From CAZVAR01 sp964625225 (GTDB taxonomy: Bacteria > Pseudomonadota > Alphaproteobacteria > JAJUGE01), in NCBI GenBank assembly GCA_964625225.1, contig CAZVAR010000044.1, positions 1 to 24,229 of the forward strand: a DNA stretch of 24,229 nucleotides, in the 5' to 3' direction. Both the position numbers and the translations under genes were made by a program. Shown piece after piece: positions 1 through 7,742 of the stretch (positions are counted from its first letter, which is position 1; every line of letters begins with the position of its first letter). The notes under the pieces were generated by a model. That model did not search any database, was not told the DNA's origin, and saw only the letters and a program-made list of their open reading frames with translations.

Positions 1-620
1 ACGACCCGGAGCGCCTCCCATCCCTTGCAGGTGCCCAAGGTGACGGTCGCCTCGCTTCCGCCGGTGATCGCAACCTCGACCTGTCCTAGGCGGACCATGC
101 CGAAGGCCGTGCCGATCGCGTGATTGGCGGACGAGCAGGCGCTGGCGACGGCATAGGCCGGTCCGGTGATCCCGTACCGCATCGTGATCTGGCTGGCGGC
201 CGCGTTGACCATCAGTTTGGGTATGGTGAAGGGGTGCACGCGAGGGGCCCGTTCGCCGTAGAGCCGGTGGAAACTGTCGTCGAGAGTTCCCATCCCCCCG
301 ACGCCCGTGCCGATGACCACTGCGGTACGCTCGCCCAACCCGTCGGAGAAGGACAGACCCGCATCCCGGACGGCCTCGTCGGCGGCTGCGATCGCGAACT
401 GGGCGAAGCGGTCCAACAGCGCCGCCTGCTTTTCGTCGACCCAGCGGGTGGGGTCGAAATCCTTGACCTCGGCGGCCATCTTGGCGAGCAGGGGGGTGGG
501 GTCGAAGGCGGTGATCCGACCGATCCCGCTGCGGCCTTCGGTCAATGCATCCCAGAACGTGCCGACCGAGTGGCCGAGCGCGGAGATGCAACCCAGGCCG
601 GTAACGACGACGCGCCGCAT
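1..620 (-). CDS. Beta-ketoacyl-ACP synthase (FabF/KAS-II type), C-terminus cut by window edge
   Basis: Reading the minus strand from ATG at 620 gives about 206 codons that stay open to the window edge, about half of a usual 410-420 aa condensing enzyme. The N-terminus MRRVVVTGLGCISALG is the standard FabF opening. The thiolase-fold nucleophile lies in ASACSSANHAIG (Cys162), followed by the family signature AITGGSEATVTLGT. The two His of the Cys-His-His triad would lie beyond the edge. KAS enzymes perform decarboxylative Claisen condensation of malonyl-ACP with an acyl-ACP in the cytoplasm. The start is 4 nt after the stop of the acyl carrier protein gene, so the two are probably co-translated and the ACP is the likely partner. 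Because the gene sits beside a dedicated ACP and lpxD rather than fabD/fabG, I infer a specialised rather than housekeeping role; which acyl chain it makes cannot be told. Confidence 0.9.
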   Translation of the reverse strand, partial: MRRVVVTGLGCISALGHSVGTFWDALTEGRSGIGRITAFDPTPLLAKMAAEVKDFDPTRWVDEKQAALLDRFAQFAIAAADEAVRDAGLSFSDGLGERTAVVIGTGVGGMGTLDDSFHRLYGERAPRVHPFTIPKLMVNAAASQITMRYGITGPAYAVASACSSANHAIGTAFGMVRLGQVEVAITGGSEATVTLGTCKGWEALRV

Positions 621-624
621 CGGC

Positions 625-882
625 CTAAGGCGTGTCGGCATCTTTGGCCGCGACCAGGCGCTTCACCGCCTCGTAAACCGCACCGACATTCTCGACATCG
701 AATCCGATCTCCGCTTCCGAGAGGTAGATGTCGAACGTCTCCTCGATCCGGAATATGATCTGGACCAGATCGACCGATTGAATATTCAGGTCATCCAGCG
801 TCGACTCCGGCCGGATGAGCTCAGGGTCGATCTTGGTCTCGTCAGCGATGATGTGCCGTACCTTGGCCTCGATATCGGTCAT
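625..882 (-). CDS. Acyl carrier protein
   Basis: An 85-aa protein starting MTDIEAKVRHIIADETKID. The open frame runs upstream to 1011, but the ATG at 882 follows a GAGG ribosome-binding motif and gives normal ACP length. The fold pattern is right: helix I (3-15), an acidic loop, then the phosphopantetheine site at helix II. That site reads IQSVDLVQ, with Ser36 as the attachment residue in place of the common DSLD. Helices II-IV are acidic, as expected for docking to synthases. It lies 79 nt after lpxD and 4 nt before the ketoacyl synthase, so it is probably the carrier shared by that cassette. A TAGAAT -10-like hexamer on the minus strand at 938-943 could supply an extra promoter, but no good -35 accompanies it. 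It is not an obvious AcpXL or housekeeping AcpP by eye. Confidence 0.85.
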   Translation of the reverse strand: MTDIEAKVRHIIADETKIDPELIRPESTLDDLNIQSVDLVQIIFRIEETFDIYLSEAEIGFDVENVGAVYEAVKRLVAAKDADTP

Positions 883-961
883 GACTGCCTCGTATAGGCC
901 GGTGCCCCGATGCCGGACCCGAATTTGTTGACATCCAATTCTAGCGCAATCCCCCTGCCGC

Positions 962-2071
962 TCAGCGGGATTCCAGACGCGCCAAGCGCCGGCGGAGATC
1001 GGCGAGGTCACGTATCAACCGGCCAATGCGGCCCACATTCAGTTCGCGCTCAATGAACTTGGTTTTCGCTGTCGCAGGAAGACCAATGACGACCTGACGG
1101 GGGGGTACGTGACGGCCGACACCGCTACGTGCGCCGACCACGGCATCGTCGCCGATCGTGATGTGGTCGGCGACCCCGACGCCCCCGGCGAGCACCACCC
1201 GATTCCCGATGCGGCAGCTTCCGGAGATGCCCGTCTGCCCGGAGATGAGGCAGTCCTCACCGATGGTGCAGTTGTGCCCGACCTGCACCAGATTGTCGAT
1301 CTTGGTGCCGCGGCCGATTGTGGTGGCGCCGATATTGGCGCGGTCGATCGCGGCGCAGGCGCCGATCTCGACATCGTCGCCGATCACCACCGTCCCGATG
1401 GAGTTAATGCGGCGGAGACCGCGGATCGGCGTCTCCACCACGTCGCCGCCGCCGCGCGCCGTCTCGAAGCTGGCCGCGTCCGGCGTCGCATAGCTGAAAC
1501 CGTCCGCGCCGATGCTGGCATTGTGGTGGACGATGACGCGGTTGCCGAGCACGACCCGTTCGCCGACCCGGACACCCGGATGGAGGAGGCAGTCCGCACC
1601 GATGCGCGCCTCTGCTCCCACCGTGACATGGGGCATCAACACCGTGCCGGGGCCTACCGTGGCGCCCGGCCCGACATAAGTGAAGGCACCGACCGAGACG
1701 CGCGGCCCGAGCTCGGCCGAAGCGTCGACGAAGGCCGACGGGTGTACCCCTGCCGGCGCGTGGACGGGCCGAGCGAAGAGATCGAGCAACGTCGCCAACG
1801 CATAGCGTGGCCGCGGTACCGGGATATGGCCGGCGAACTGTCCCGGGGGAACGGCGATTTCCTGTGCGACGACCGCGCAACGCACCGGCGTGCCCGCAAG
1901 GGCAGCGAGCAGCGTCGGGTCCATGATGAACACCAGGTCCGCCTCGTCCCGGGCTTCGCGCGGATGCACCAGGTCACGAACCGGCAGCGCGGGATCCCCG
2001 ACGACCGGTGCATCGAGGGCTGCGGCGACATCGCCGAGGGTGTACGGGCGGAATTGCGAGGCTCGGAACAT
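962..2071 (-). CDS. lpxD: LpxD: UDP-3-O-(3-hydroxyacyl)glucosamine N-acyltransferase
   Basis: A 369-aa protein of the left-handed parallel beta-helix acyltransferase class. It would transfer a 3-hydroxyacyl chain from ACP to the 2-amino group of UDP-3-O-acyl-glucosamine, the third step of lipid A synthesis, in the cytoplasm. Residues 1-105 form the N-terminal uridine-binding domain. Hexapeptide repeats run from about 106 to 320 (for example VGAFTYVGPGATVGPGTV). The LpxD signatures are present: GADGFSYA at 188-195 and DNLVQVGHNCTIG, with the predicted catalytic base His266. The C-terminal helical tail (339-369) is the usual ACP-binding end. It is slightly longer than E. coli LpxD (341 aa), with extra residues around 200-222. 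It lies apart from any lpxA/fabZ in view and next to its own ACP and KAS. It may be the only copy or a paralog; the window cannot tell. Confidence 0.92.
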   Translation of the reverse strand: MFRASQFRPYTLGDVAAALDAPVVGDPALPVRDLVHPREARDEADLVFIMDPTLLAALAGTPVRCAVVAQEIAVPPGQFAGHIPVPRPRYALATLLDLFARPVHAPAGVHPSAFVDASAELGPRVSVGAFTYVGPGATVGPGTVLMPHVTVGAEARIGADCLLHPGVRVGERVVLGNRVIVHHNASIGADGFSYATPDAASFETARGGGDVVETPIRGLRRINSIGTVVIGDDVEIGACAAIDRANIGATTIGRGTKIDNLVQVGHNCTIGEDCLISGQTGISGSCRIGNRVVLAGGVGVADHITIGDDAVVGARSGVGRHVPPRQVVIGLPATAKTKFIERELNVGRIGRLIRDLADLRRRLARLESR

Positions 2072-2206
2072 GACGGCGCACTCTAACGGCCGCTCGCGCG
2101 AAACGCACGCGTCCCAAACAGGAGGTGGCCCAAACAGGACGCAGCCCGGCGCACGCCGGGAGCGGCGCGATCGGTTGCGATCCGGCCGGGACCCGAGCGT
2201 CGAGCG

Positions 2207-2230
2207 CGCCGCCCTGCCGGCAGGGCGGCG
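2207..2230. repeat. 24-nt perfect palindrome
   Basis: Twelve bases (CGCCGCCCTGCC) are followed directly by their exact reverse complement. The site lies between the divergent lpxD and DUF6306-like genes. It could be an operator-type dyad or, as RNA, a GC-rich hairpin. No T-run follows on either strand, so it is not a clear terminator. Function unknown. Confidence 0.45.
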
Positions 2231-2292
2231 TGGCGTTGTCCGCCGGCCGGAGCCGCGCTACAGTGCGACGGGCGCATTGCGGAGGAGCGGGA

Positions 2293-2811
2293 ATGGGCAC
2301 CGACCGCGACGGGCCGGCGAAGGAGGACGAGGAGCCGCCGCGCTTCGCGTCACCGGCCTGCGCCGCTGCTGAGATGAGCGACGCCTATGCCGGCTTCATG
2401 ACTCGGGACGAGGTCGTCGCATTCCTGATGCGGCTCCTGGAGTGGGAGCGCGCCGTGGCAGCGTCGATGCGCCCGCTCGGGCCTCGGTTTGGCGCGATGC
2501 TGGCCCGTCACATCGAGCAGCTCGGCGGGCGGCCGCNNNNNNNNNNTCCACCAAGGGACGCAGCCGCCCGGAAATGGTGCAGCGGGCGACCGCGCCCGGC
2601 GGTCGGTACGCTTCCGGGTGAGGCGGCGGCGCTCGACCCACCGTACGGGCCGTCCGATTGCGATCGGGAGCGGATCGTCGAGGTGCTCCGCAGGGCCCTT
2701 CCGAAGATCCGTGACGACGCCTTGCATGCGGACCTTCGGGAGATGCTGGAAGCGTGCCAGGCCGATCTTGCGCCGCCTGCCGCCGCGAGCCGGGGTGGTG
2801 CCCCGAAGTGA
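2293..2811 (+). CDS. DUF6306-like protein, interrupted by an assembly gap
   Basis: The ATG at 2293 follows a strong GGAGGAG at 2281. The first part contains SPACAAAEMSDAYAGFMTRDEVVAFLMRLLEWERA. The end contains RRALPKIRDDALHADLREMLEACQADLA. By memory these match the start and end of the DUF6306 family (about 150-170 aa, helical, function unknown); no search was run. The 10 N at 2537-2546 sit inside the gene. Both flanks are in the same frame only because the placeholder is 10 bases long, and the real gap size is unknown. The stretch just after the gap (about 2547-2660) does not look like the family's usual middle, so it may be wrongly joined or contain sequence errors. No operon partner is evident. 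Confidence 0.5.
   Translation: MGTDRDGPAKEDEEPPRFASPACAAAEMSDAYAGFMTRDEVVAFLMRLLEWERAVAASMRPLGPRFGAMLARHIEQLGGRPXXXXPPRDAAARKWCSGRPRPAVGTLPGEAAALDPPYGPSDCDRERIVEVLRRALPKIRDDALHADLREMLEACQADLAPPAAASRGGAPK
2537..2546. other. Assembly gap (10 N)
   Basis: Ten ambiguous bases inside the DUF6306-like gene. A run of exactly 10 is typical of a scaffolding placeholder, so the true distance and local sequence are unknown. Confidence 0.98.
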
Positions 2812-3295
2812 GAAGCGATGGGTGCAATGCGGGTCATGTCGGCAGCGGGGATGATGTCCTCGCTCCGTGAAGTACCGTGGACCCCGTTGTCTGAGAACTC
2901 GTCGTTCCTCATATGGGGGGTGCGCATGGCCGGTCGCTGTCTCCGGGAGAGAGCCGTCGACCGGAATGTCCGCGACCGGGTGCACCTGATCGGTATGCAT
3001 GGGTATTGCTGGAGAAGCGGTACCTGTTGACACCGGCCCTACGGCATCCGACATAATCGATGCTATGTACGTCTTCTCCACCTCTTATCGAATGACTCTT
3101 CGAGGGGGCCGCCTCCACGCAGGCGGTTGAGCCCCGGACAGAGTGGAGCCGACGCATCGGCCCCGTCCGGGGATAGACGAAGCCTTCCGAATACATGGTC
3201 GAGCGCTGAAGCCTCAGGAGGACTTCAGTTCGGTTTCGCGCCCCGCACGGGCATTCACCGGTATCGGGTGCGGTACTTATCGGAGGTAACGGGTC
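2812..3295. other. Intergenic region upstream of the first Rnk gene
   Basis: No convincing gene is seen on either strand. It contains a TTGACA at 3027-3032 with CATAAT at 3052-3057, but the 19-nt spacer is long, so this is only a weak promoter candidate for the gene at 3296. A small hairpin, CCGCCT at 3109-3114 pairing with AGGCGG at 3121-3126, lies in the putative leader. The short ORFs here lack ribosome-binding sites. Confidence 0.4.
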
Positions 3296-3775
3296 GTGAA
3301 GCGTCCATCCAAGCTGCCACCGATCCTCATTGCTGCCCACGAGCACGGCCGGCTTCGGCTCACGGCTCAGCCGCTTGCGGATCGGGGCTCGCCGACGGCC
3401 AAGTTCCTGCTGTCGGAGCTTGACCGCGCCATCGTCTGCCGTCCCGACGAGATTCCGGACGACACCGTAACGATGAACTGTCGGACGACCTATCGGATCG
3501 GCGACAGCAACGAGCCGGAGACACGGTTTCTCGTCTACCCCGAGGATTACGCGCTTCATGTAGGCCAGATCTCCATTCTCAGCGCCGTCGGGGCGGCACT
3601 GATCGGTCTGCGCGTCGGCGATCGGATGCCGTACCGCACGCCCGACGGCGCGGAGCACGAGGTTGTCGTCGAGCGGATCGATTATCGCCCCCAAGCGAAG
3701 GTGCTGCCGTTCCGGATGCCCCACCGACCGCCGATGATGCGCTCGGGCGATCCCGGTCCAGACGGGGCGGCGTGA
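3296..3775 (+). CDS. Rnk/GreA-family RNA-polymerase-binding regulator, copy 1
   Basis: A 159-aa protein starting at GTG 3296, 8 nt after a clear GGAGGT. It fits the nucleoside-diphosphate-kinase-regulator (Rnk) family: an N-terminal helical arm, then a GreA/GreB C-terminal-like domain. Recognisable blocks are FLLSELDRAIVCRPDEIPDD, VTMN, FLVYPEDY and ISILSAVGAALIGLRVGD. Rnk proteins bind RNA polymerase and affect nucleotide-pool and stress functions; the effect here is inferred. The C-terminus (about 130-159, rich in Pro, Arg and Met) extends past the usual 136 aa end. It lies 295 bp before a second Rnk-family gene on the same strand, which suggests an old tandem duplication with strong divergence. 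Confidence 0.82.
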   Translation: MKRPSKLPPILIAAHEHGRLRLTAQPLADRGSPTAKFLLSELDRAIVCRPDEIPDDTVTMNCRTTYRIGDSNEPETRFLVYPEDYALHVGQISILSAVGAALIGLRVGDRMPYRTPDGAEHEVVVERIDYRPQAKVLPFRMPHRPPMMRSGDPGPDGAA

Positions 3776-4070
3776 CGGCTTCGGGCCTTTATGCCCTGAG
3801 GTGGCCGCATGGAAGCCGCATCGGCCATCGTCCTGTCCCCGGCAGCGGGGGAGCAACGCGGGCGCGGCGTCCCGTGGCGGGGCGCAGGCGCTAGCTTCCC
3901 GACGGCGGCCCCCCGCATCGGGAGGCGTACCCGCCCGACGCGTCGGGAGTAGATCGGTTCGGCAGCCGTGACTTTTCGAGCTTGCCGGTTCGGGTGGAGT
4001 TTACATGGCTGTTCTTGAAATCGGACGTCGTCGACCGCCCGACTGAGCGACGTCCCAAACTGGAGACCGA

Positions 4071-4478
4071 ATGATAATGACCAAGCCGGAGCAGCCGCAG
4101 ATCGCGGTATCGACACAGGATTATGAGCGCTTGATCGCCCTTGCCTTGGCAGCGGAGCGCCGCGATCCGGTTGTCGCGGAGTTCCTGACCGAGGAACTCG
4201 AGCGTGCGGCGCTGGTGGAGCCGGACGCGATGGCGCCGAACGTGGTGACGATGCACACGCATGTGGAGTTTCTGAGCCATTCCGAGCAACGGACCCAGTG
4301 CGTCACACTGGTTTACCCCGGCGAGGAGAATATCGCGGAGGGCAAGATCTCCGTGCTGACGCCGATCGGCGCGGCGCTTATCGGCCTGTCGGAGGGCCAG
4401 TCGATCGACTGGAAGACGCGCAATGGGCAGGCGCACCGGCTGACCGTTCTGAAGGTCCACGCTCAGCCCGGCCGGTGA
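4071..4478 (+). CDS. rnk: Rnk/GreA-family RNA-polymerase-binding regulator, copy 2
   Basis: A 135-aa protein, the normal Rnk length. Blocks: FLTEELERAALVEPDAMAPN, VVTMHTHVEFL, VTLVYPGEENIAEGKISV and GAALIGLSEGQSIDW. ATG 4071 is 5 nt after GGAGA (4062-4066); an alternative ATG at 4077 is also possible and would remove two residues. The 295-bp gap before it holds a perfect 14-nt palindrome (3934-3947). It also holds an 8-bp stem (GGACGTCG at 4023-4030 with CGACGTCC at 4048-4055) just upstream of the ribosome-binding site, which may structure the 5' leader. It shares the family core but not the C-terminal extension of copy 1, so the two probably have different partners or conditions of use. Confidence 0.85.
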   Translation: MIMTKPEQPQIAVSTQDYERLIALALAAERRDPVVAEFLTEELERAALVEPDAMAPNVVTMHTHVEFLSHSEQRTQCVTLVYPGEENIAEGKISVLTPIGAALIGLSEGQSIDWKTRNGQAHRLTVLKVHAQPGR

Positions 4479-5009
4479 GCGGGACAGGCTTCGCACGATG
4501 AATGAGAGGCCGGCACTTCCTGCAACGCATGGAGCCTGCGCCGACGGGCTTCCGTTCGGCCGCGCGCGTCCTCTCATGCGTTCGGAGGGTCCCGGACCTG
4601 CCATCTGATCTCCGGATCGGGCTCCGTTGCACGACACCGGGAACCCGACCGTGGCCGCCGGGAGGCGGGCGCCCGCGGGCGCGACCGCATGTAGGGCGGT
4701 TGGGCAGACGGAACCGCCCCGGACTGGCGGCGGCCCGGTAACACGTCTCGGGCTGTCGGTTCGGTCCGGCGGCCCGATCCAGCGGCGACAACGACCGGAT
4801 CCGGTTCGGCCGGGAGCCGAAAGAGCCCGGACGACGGCTCCACTATTGTCGTGGAGCCGTTATCGGCATCATCGTCGCGGGCGGCCGGTCGCAGACCGTG
4901 GTCCGGTTCCGCGACCGAGCCCCGGCCATGACGACCGAATTCGGCCTGACGATCCGACAGCGGCGTTACCATAGACGTTAGCGTAAAGGTCGGGCGATGC
5001 CGCTCCCCG
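4479..5009. other. Gene-poor spacer between the Rnk copy 2 and pepN 3' ends
   Basis: About 530 bp between two convergent genes. The open frames on both strands are arginine- and proline-rich GC artefacts without ribosome-binding sites or recognisable domains. It holds a perfect 14-nt palindrome, GCGCCCGCGGGCGC, at 4669-4682 and the stem-loop listed separately at 4834-4860. No RNA gene was recognised. Confidence 0.5.
4834..4860. repeat. Inverted repeat / stem-loop
   Basis: A 10-bp perfect stem, ACGGCTCCAC (4834-4843) with GTGGAGCCGT (4851-4860), closes a 7-nt loop. It is in the convergent spacer, where a bidirectional transcription end would be useful, but there is no T-run on either side, so a classical intrinsic terminator is not shown. 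Confidence 0.45.
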
Positions 5010-7658
5010 CTACCCCAGCGACTTGGAGGCGATCTCGTACACGTCGCGCGACAGTTTCGGCTCGGCCAGGATGCGTTCCAGCTCGGCACGCATCAGCTTC
5101 TGGCGGGCTTCGTCGAACTTGCGCCAGCGGCGCAGCGGCGCGAGCGTGCGTGCGGCGGTCTGGGGGTTGAGCTTGTCGAGTTCGAGCACGCGGTCGGCGA
5201 GAAAGGCATAGCCGCTGCCGTCGTCGGCGTGGAAGCGGACCGGGTTCGCAGCGGCGAAGGTCCCGATCAGGGCGCGGACCTTGTTCGGGTTCTTGATCGA
5301 GAAGGCGGGATGGCTCGTGAGCGCCTTTACCCGCTCGAGCGTACCGGGCAGTGCCGAGCTCGCCTCCAACGCCAGCCATTTGTCGAGCACCAGCGGGTCG
5401 TTCTCGAAGCGCTTGGCGAAATCGTCCAGCAGCTCGCGCCGGGCCGCGACGTCGAGATCGTTGATCGCGCCCAGCGCGCCCATTCGGTCGGTCATGTTGT
5501 CCGCTTCGCGATACTGATCCGTCGCCAGCGACAGCATGGCGGCGTCCTCCAGCGTCGCGAGGTACGCGAGCGCCACGTTTTTCAGCGCGCGCCGGCCGGC
5601 CGATTCCGGGTCGGGCGAGTAGGGGGCGTTGCTGCGATTGGACCGATAGGCGCGCAGCAGGTCGTCGGTCATCCGCGCCGCGATGGCCCGGCGCAGCGCG
5701 GTGCGTGCCTGATGGATCGCCTCCGGGTCTACGACCTCCATCTGTTCGGCCAGATAATCCTCGCCCGGCAGGGTCAGCATCAGGGCCACGAAGGCGCGGT
5801 CGGCCTCATCGTCGCGCAGAACGACGTGGAGGGCATCCATGAATGCGGAGTCGGCATCCGGCGTGCGACCGGCCTGGGCATCGGCCACCATCTCCAGCAG
5901 CACCTTCGTGCCGTAGCGCTGCCCTGCTTCCCAACGGTTGAACGGGTCCGAATCGTCCGCCATCAGCATGCCGAGATCGGCATCGCGATACGGGACGGAC
6001 ACGATGATCGGCGCGCCGAAGCCACGGTTGAGCGACGGTACCGGCGCGTGGTGGACGCCGAGGAAGCGGAAGGTCTGGCAGGATTCGGTGACGTCGATCA
6101 CCCGTGTCGGCGCCTCCTTGCCCAGGCTCTCTCCCTCGAATCGCAACGGCATCTCGCGGCCCTGGCGGTCGAGCAGTCCGACCGCCAGCGGGATGTGCAT
6201 CGGCTGCTTCTCCGGCTGCCCCGGTGTCGGCGGCACCACTTGGCGCACCGTCATCTCGTAGGCGCGCGCCAGATCGTCATAGCGGCCGTCGATCTCGAGC
6301 CGGGGCGTGCCGGCTTGGCTGTACCACAGGCGGAACTGGGACAGGCGGATGCCGTTGGCGTCCTCCATCGCGGTCACGAAATCGTCGCAGGTGACGGCGT
6401 GTCCGTCGTGCCGCTCGAAATAGAGATCCATGCCCTTGCGGAAGCCCTCCTGCCCGAGGAGGGTGTGCAGCATGCGGATGACCTCGGCGCCCTTATCGTA
6501 GACGGTCGGGGTATAGAAATTGTTGATCTCGATATATTCGGTCGGGCGCACCGGGTGCGCCGTCGGGCCGGCGTCCTCCGGAAACTGGCGGGCGCGCAGC
6601 GTGCGCACCTGCTGGATACGCTCGACCGCGGCCGAGCGCATGTCGGCCGAGAATTGCTGATCGCGGAAGACGGTCAGCCCTTCCTTCAGACTGAGTTGGA
6701 ACCAGTCGCGGCAGGTGACGCGATTGCCGGTCCAATTGTGAAAATATTCGTGCGCGACAATCGTCTCGATGAAGGCGTAATCGGAATCCGTCGCCGTCTC
6801 GGGATTGGCAAGGATATACTTTGCGTTGAAGATATTGAGGCTCTTGTTCTCCATCGCCCCCATGTTGAAATCCGATACGGCGACGATGCTGAACTGGTCG
6901 AGGTCGTAGGAGAGACCGTAGACCTCCTCGTCCCACTTCATCGCCCGCTTGAGCGCCCCCATGGCGTAGCCGCAGCGATCTTCGTTGCCCGGCTCGACGA
7001 AGATCCGCAGCTTGACCTCCCGGCCGGTCTCGGTCGTGTAGGTGTCCTCGATGCTGGCGAGATTGCCGGCGACCAGGGCGAACAGGTAGGACGGCTTCGG
7101 CCAGGGGTCGAAGAAGGTGGCGGCGTGACGGCCGTCAGGAAGCTCCTCGGTACCGGTCAGATTGCCATTGGAAAGCAGAACGGGGTAGCGCTCGCGATCC
7201 GCACGGATGGTGGTGGTGTAGACCGCCATCACGTCGGGCCGGTCGGGAAAGAAGGTGATGCGGCGGAAACCCTCGGCCTCGCATTGGGTGCAGAAGATGC
7301 CCCCGGAGATATAGAGGCCTTCCAGCCGGGTGTTGGCCGCGGGGCGGATCCGGGTCTCGATCTCGAGCGCGAAGCGCTCGGGTGGGTTGGGGATGGTGAG
7401 GGCGGTATCGGTCAGCGTGTAGTCCGAGTCGCTCAGCTTGCGGCCGTCGAGTGTGACCGAGACCAGCTCGAGCTCGTCCCCGTCGAGCACCAACGGCCGG
7501 ATGCCGTCGCTGCGATCGTGTGCCGCGACGACCTGAAGCCGTGACGTTACGCGGGTCGTTGCCTCGTCCAGGTCGAAATCCAAGGTGACTGTCTCGATGC
7601 GGTAGTCGGGCGCCCGGTAGTCCTCGAGGCGGATGCTCTTCGGTGTCTCGGTAACCAT
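5010..7658 (-). CDS. pepN: Aminopeptidase N (M1 family)
   Basis: An 882-aa cytoplasmic zinc metallopeptidase that removes N-terminal residues from peptides in the last steps of protein turnover. The M1 exopeptidase motif GAMEN is at 267-271. The zinc site HEYFH is at 303-307, with the third ligand Glu326 in LKEGLTVF, and the likely transition-state Tyr387 is in VYDKGAE. The order is an N-terminal beta-saddle (to about 190), a thermolysin-like catalytic domain (about 190-440), a beta-sandwich (about 440-540) and a large alpha-helical C-terminal domain. It is close to the E. coli PepN length of 870 aa and has no signal peptide. The start follows a G-rich GGGGGACGAG stretch. It diverges from the DUF2333 gene across 84 bp, so the two promoters must lie there. 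Confidence 0.96.
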   Translation of the reverse strand: MVTETPKSIRLEDYRAPDYRIETVTLDFDLDEATTRVTSRLQVVAAHDRSDGIRPLVLDGDELELVSVTLDGRKLSDSDYTLTDTALTIPNPPERFALEIETRIRPAANTRLEGLYISGGIFCTQCEAEGFRRITFFPDRPDVMAVYTTTIRADRERYPVLLSNGNLTGTEELPDGRHAATFFDPWPKPSYLFALVAGNLASIEDTYTTETGREVKLRIFVEPGNEDRCGYAMGALKRAMKWDEEVYGLSYDLDQFSIVAVSDFNMGAMENKSLNIFNAKYILANPETATDSDYAFIETIVAHEYFHNWTGNRVTCRDWFQLSLKEGLTVFRDQQFSADMRSAAVERIQQVRTLRARQFPEDAGPTAHPVRPTEYIEINNFYTPTVYDKGAEVIRMLHTLLGQEGFRKGMDLYFERHDGHAVTCDDFVTAMEDANGIRLSQFRLWYSQAGTPRLEIDGRYDDLARAYEMTVRQVVPPTPGQPEKQPMHIPLAVGLLDRQGREMPLRFEGESLGKEAPTRVIDVTESCQTFRFLGVHHAPVPSLNRGFGAPIIVSVPYRDADLGMLMADDSDPFNRWEAGQRYGTKVLLEMVADAQAGRTPDADSAFMDALHVVLRDDEADRAFVALMLTLPGEDYLAEQMEVVDPEAIHQARTALRRAIAARMTDDLLRAYRSNRSNAPYSPDPESAGRRALKNVALAYLATLEDAAMLSLATDQYREADNMTDRMGALGAINDLDVAARRELLDDFAKRFENDPLVLDKWLALEASSALPGTLERVKALTSHPAFSIKNPNKVRALIGTFAAANPVRFHADDGSGYAFLADRVLELDKLNPQTAARTLAPLRRWRKFDEARQKLMRAELERILAEPKLSRDVYEIASKSLG

Positions 7659-7742
7659 GCGCGTCTCGTCCCCCGGTGCGGCATTGTCTACGGGCGGCAG
7701 CCACCCAACCTAACCCGCAAAGATGTAGAGTCGGAACGGGCA

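Noticed and set aside
926..956. Perfect TTGACA at 928-933 on the plus strand as a promoter
   Set aside because: No -10-like sequence occurs at 16-18 nt (CCCCCT there), and it would only make RNA antisense to lpxD.
3065..3130. 21-codon ORF (ATG 3065) in the Rnk copy 1 leader
   Set aside because: No ribosome-binding site and no coupling to the downstream gene.
5229..7544. 771-codon open frame on the plus strand opposite pepN
   Set aside because: Antisense shadow of a clear M1 peptidase; composition is His/Arg/Val/Gly-rich with no domain, and no ribosome-binding site was seen.
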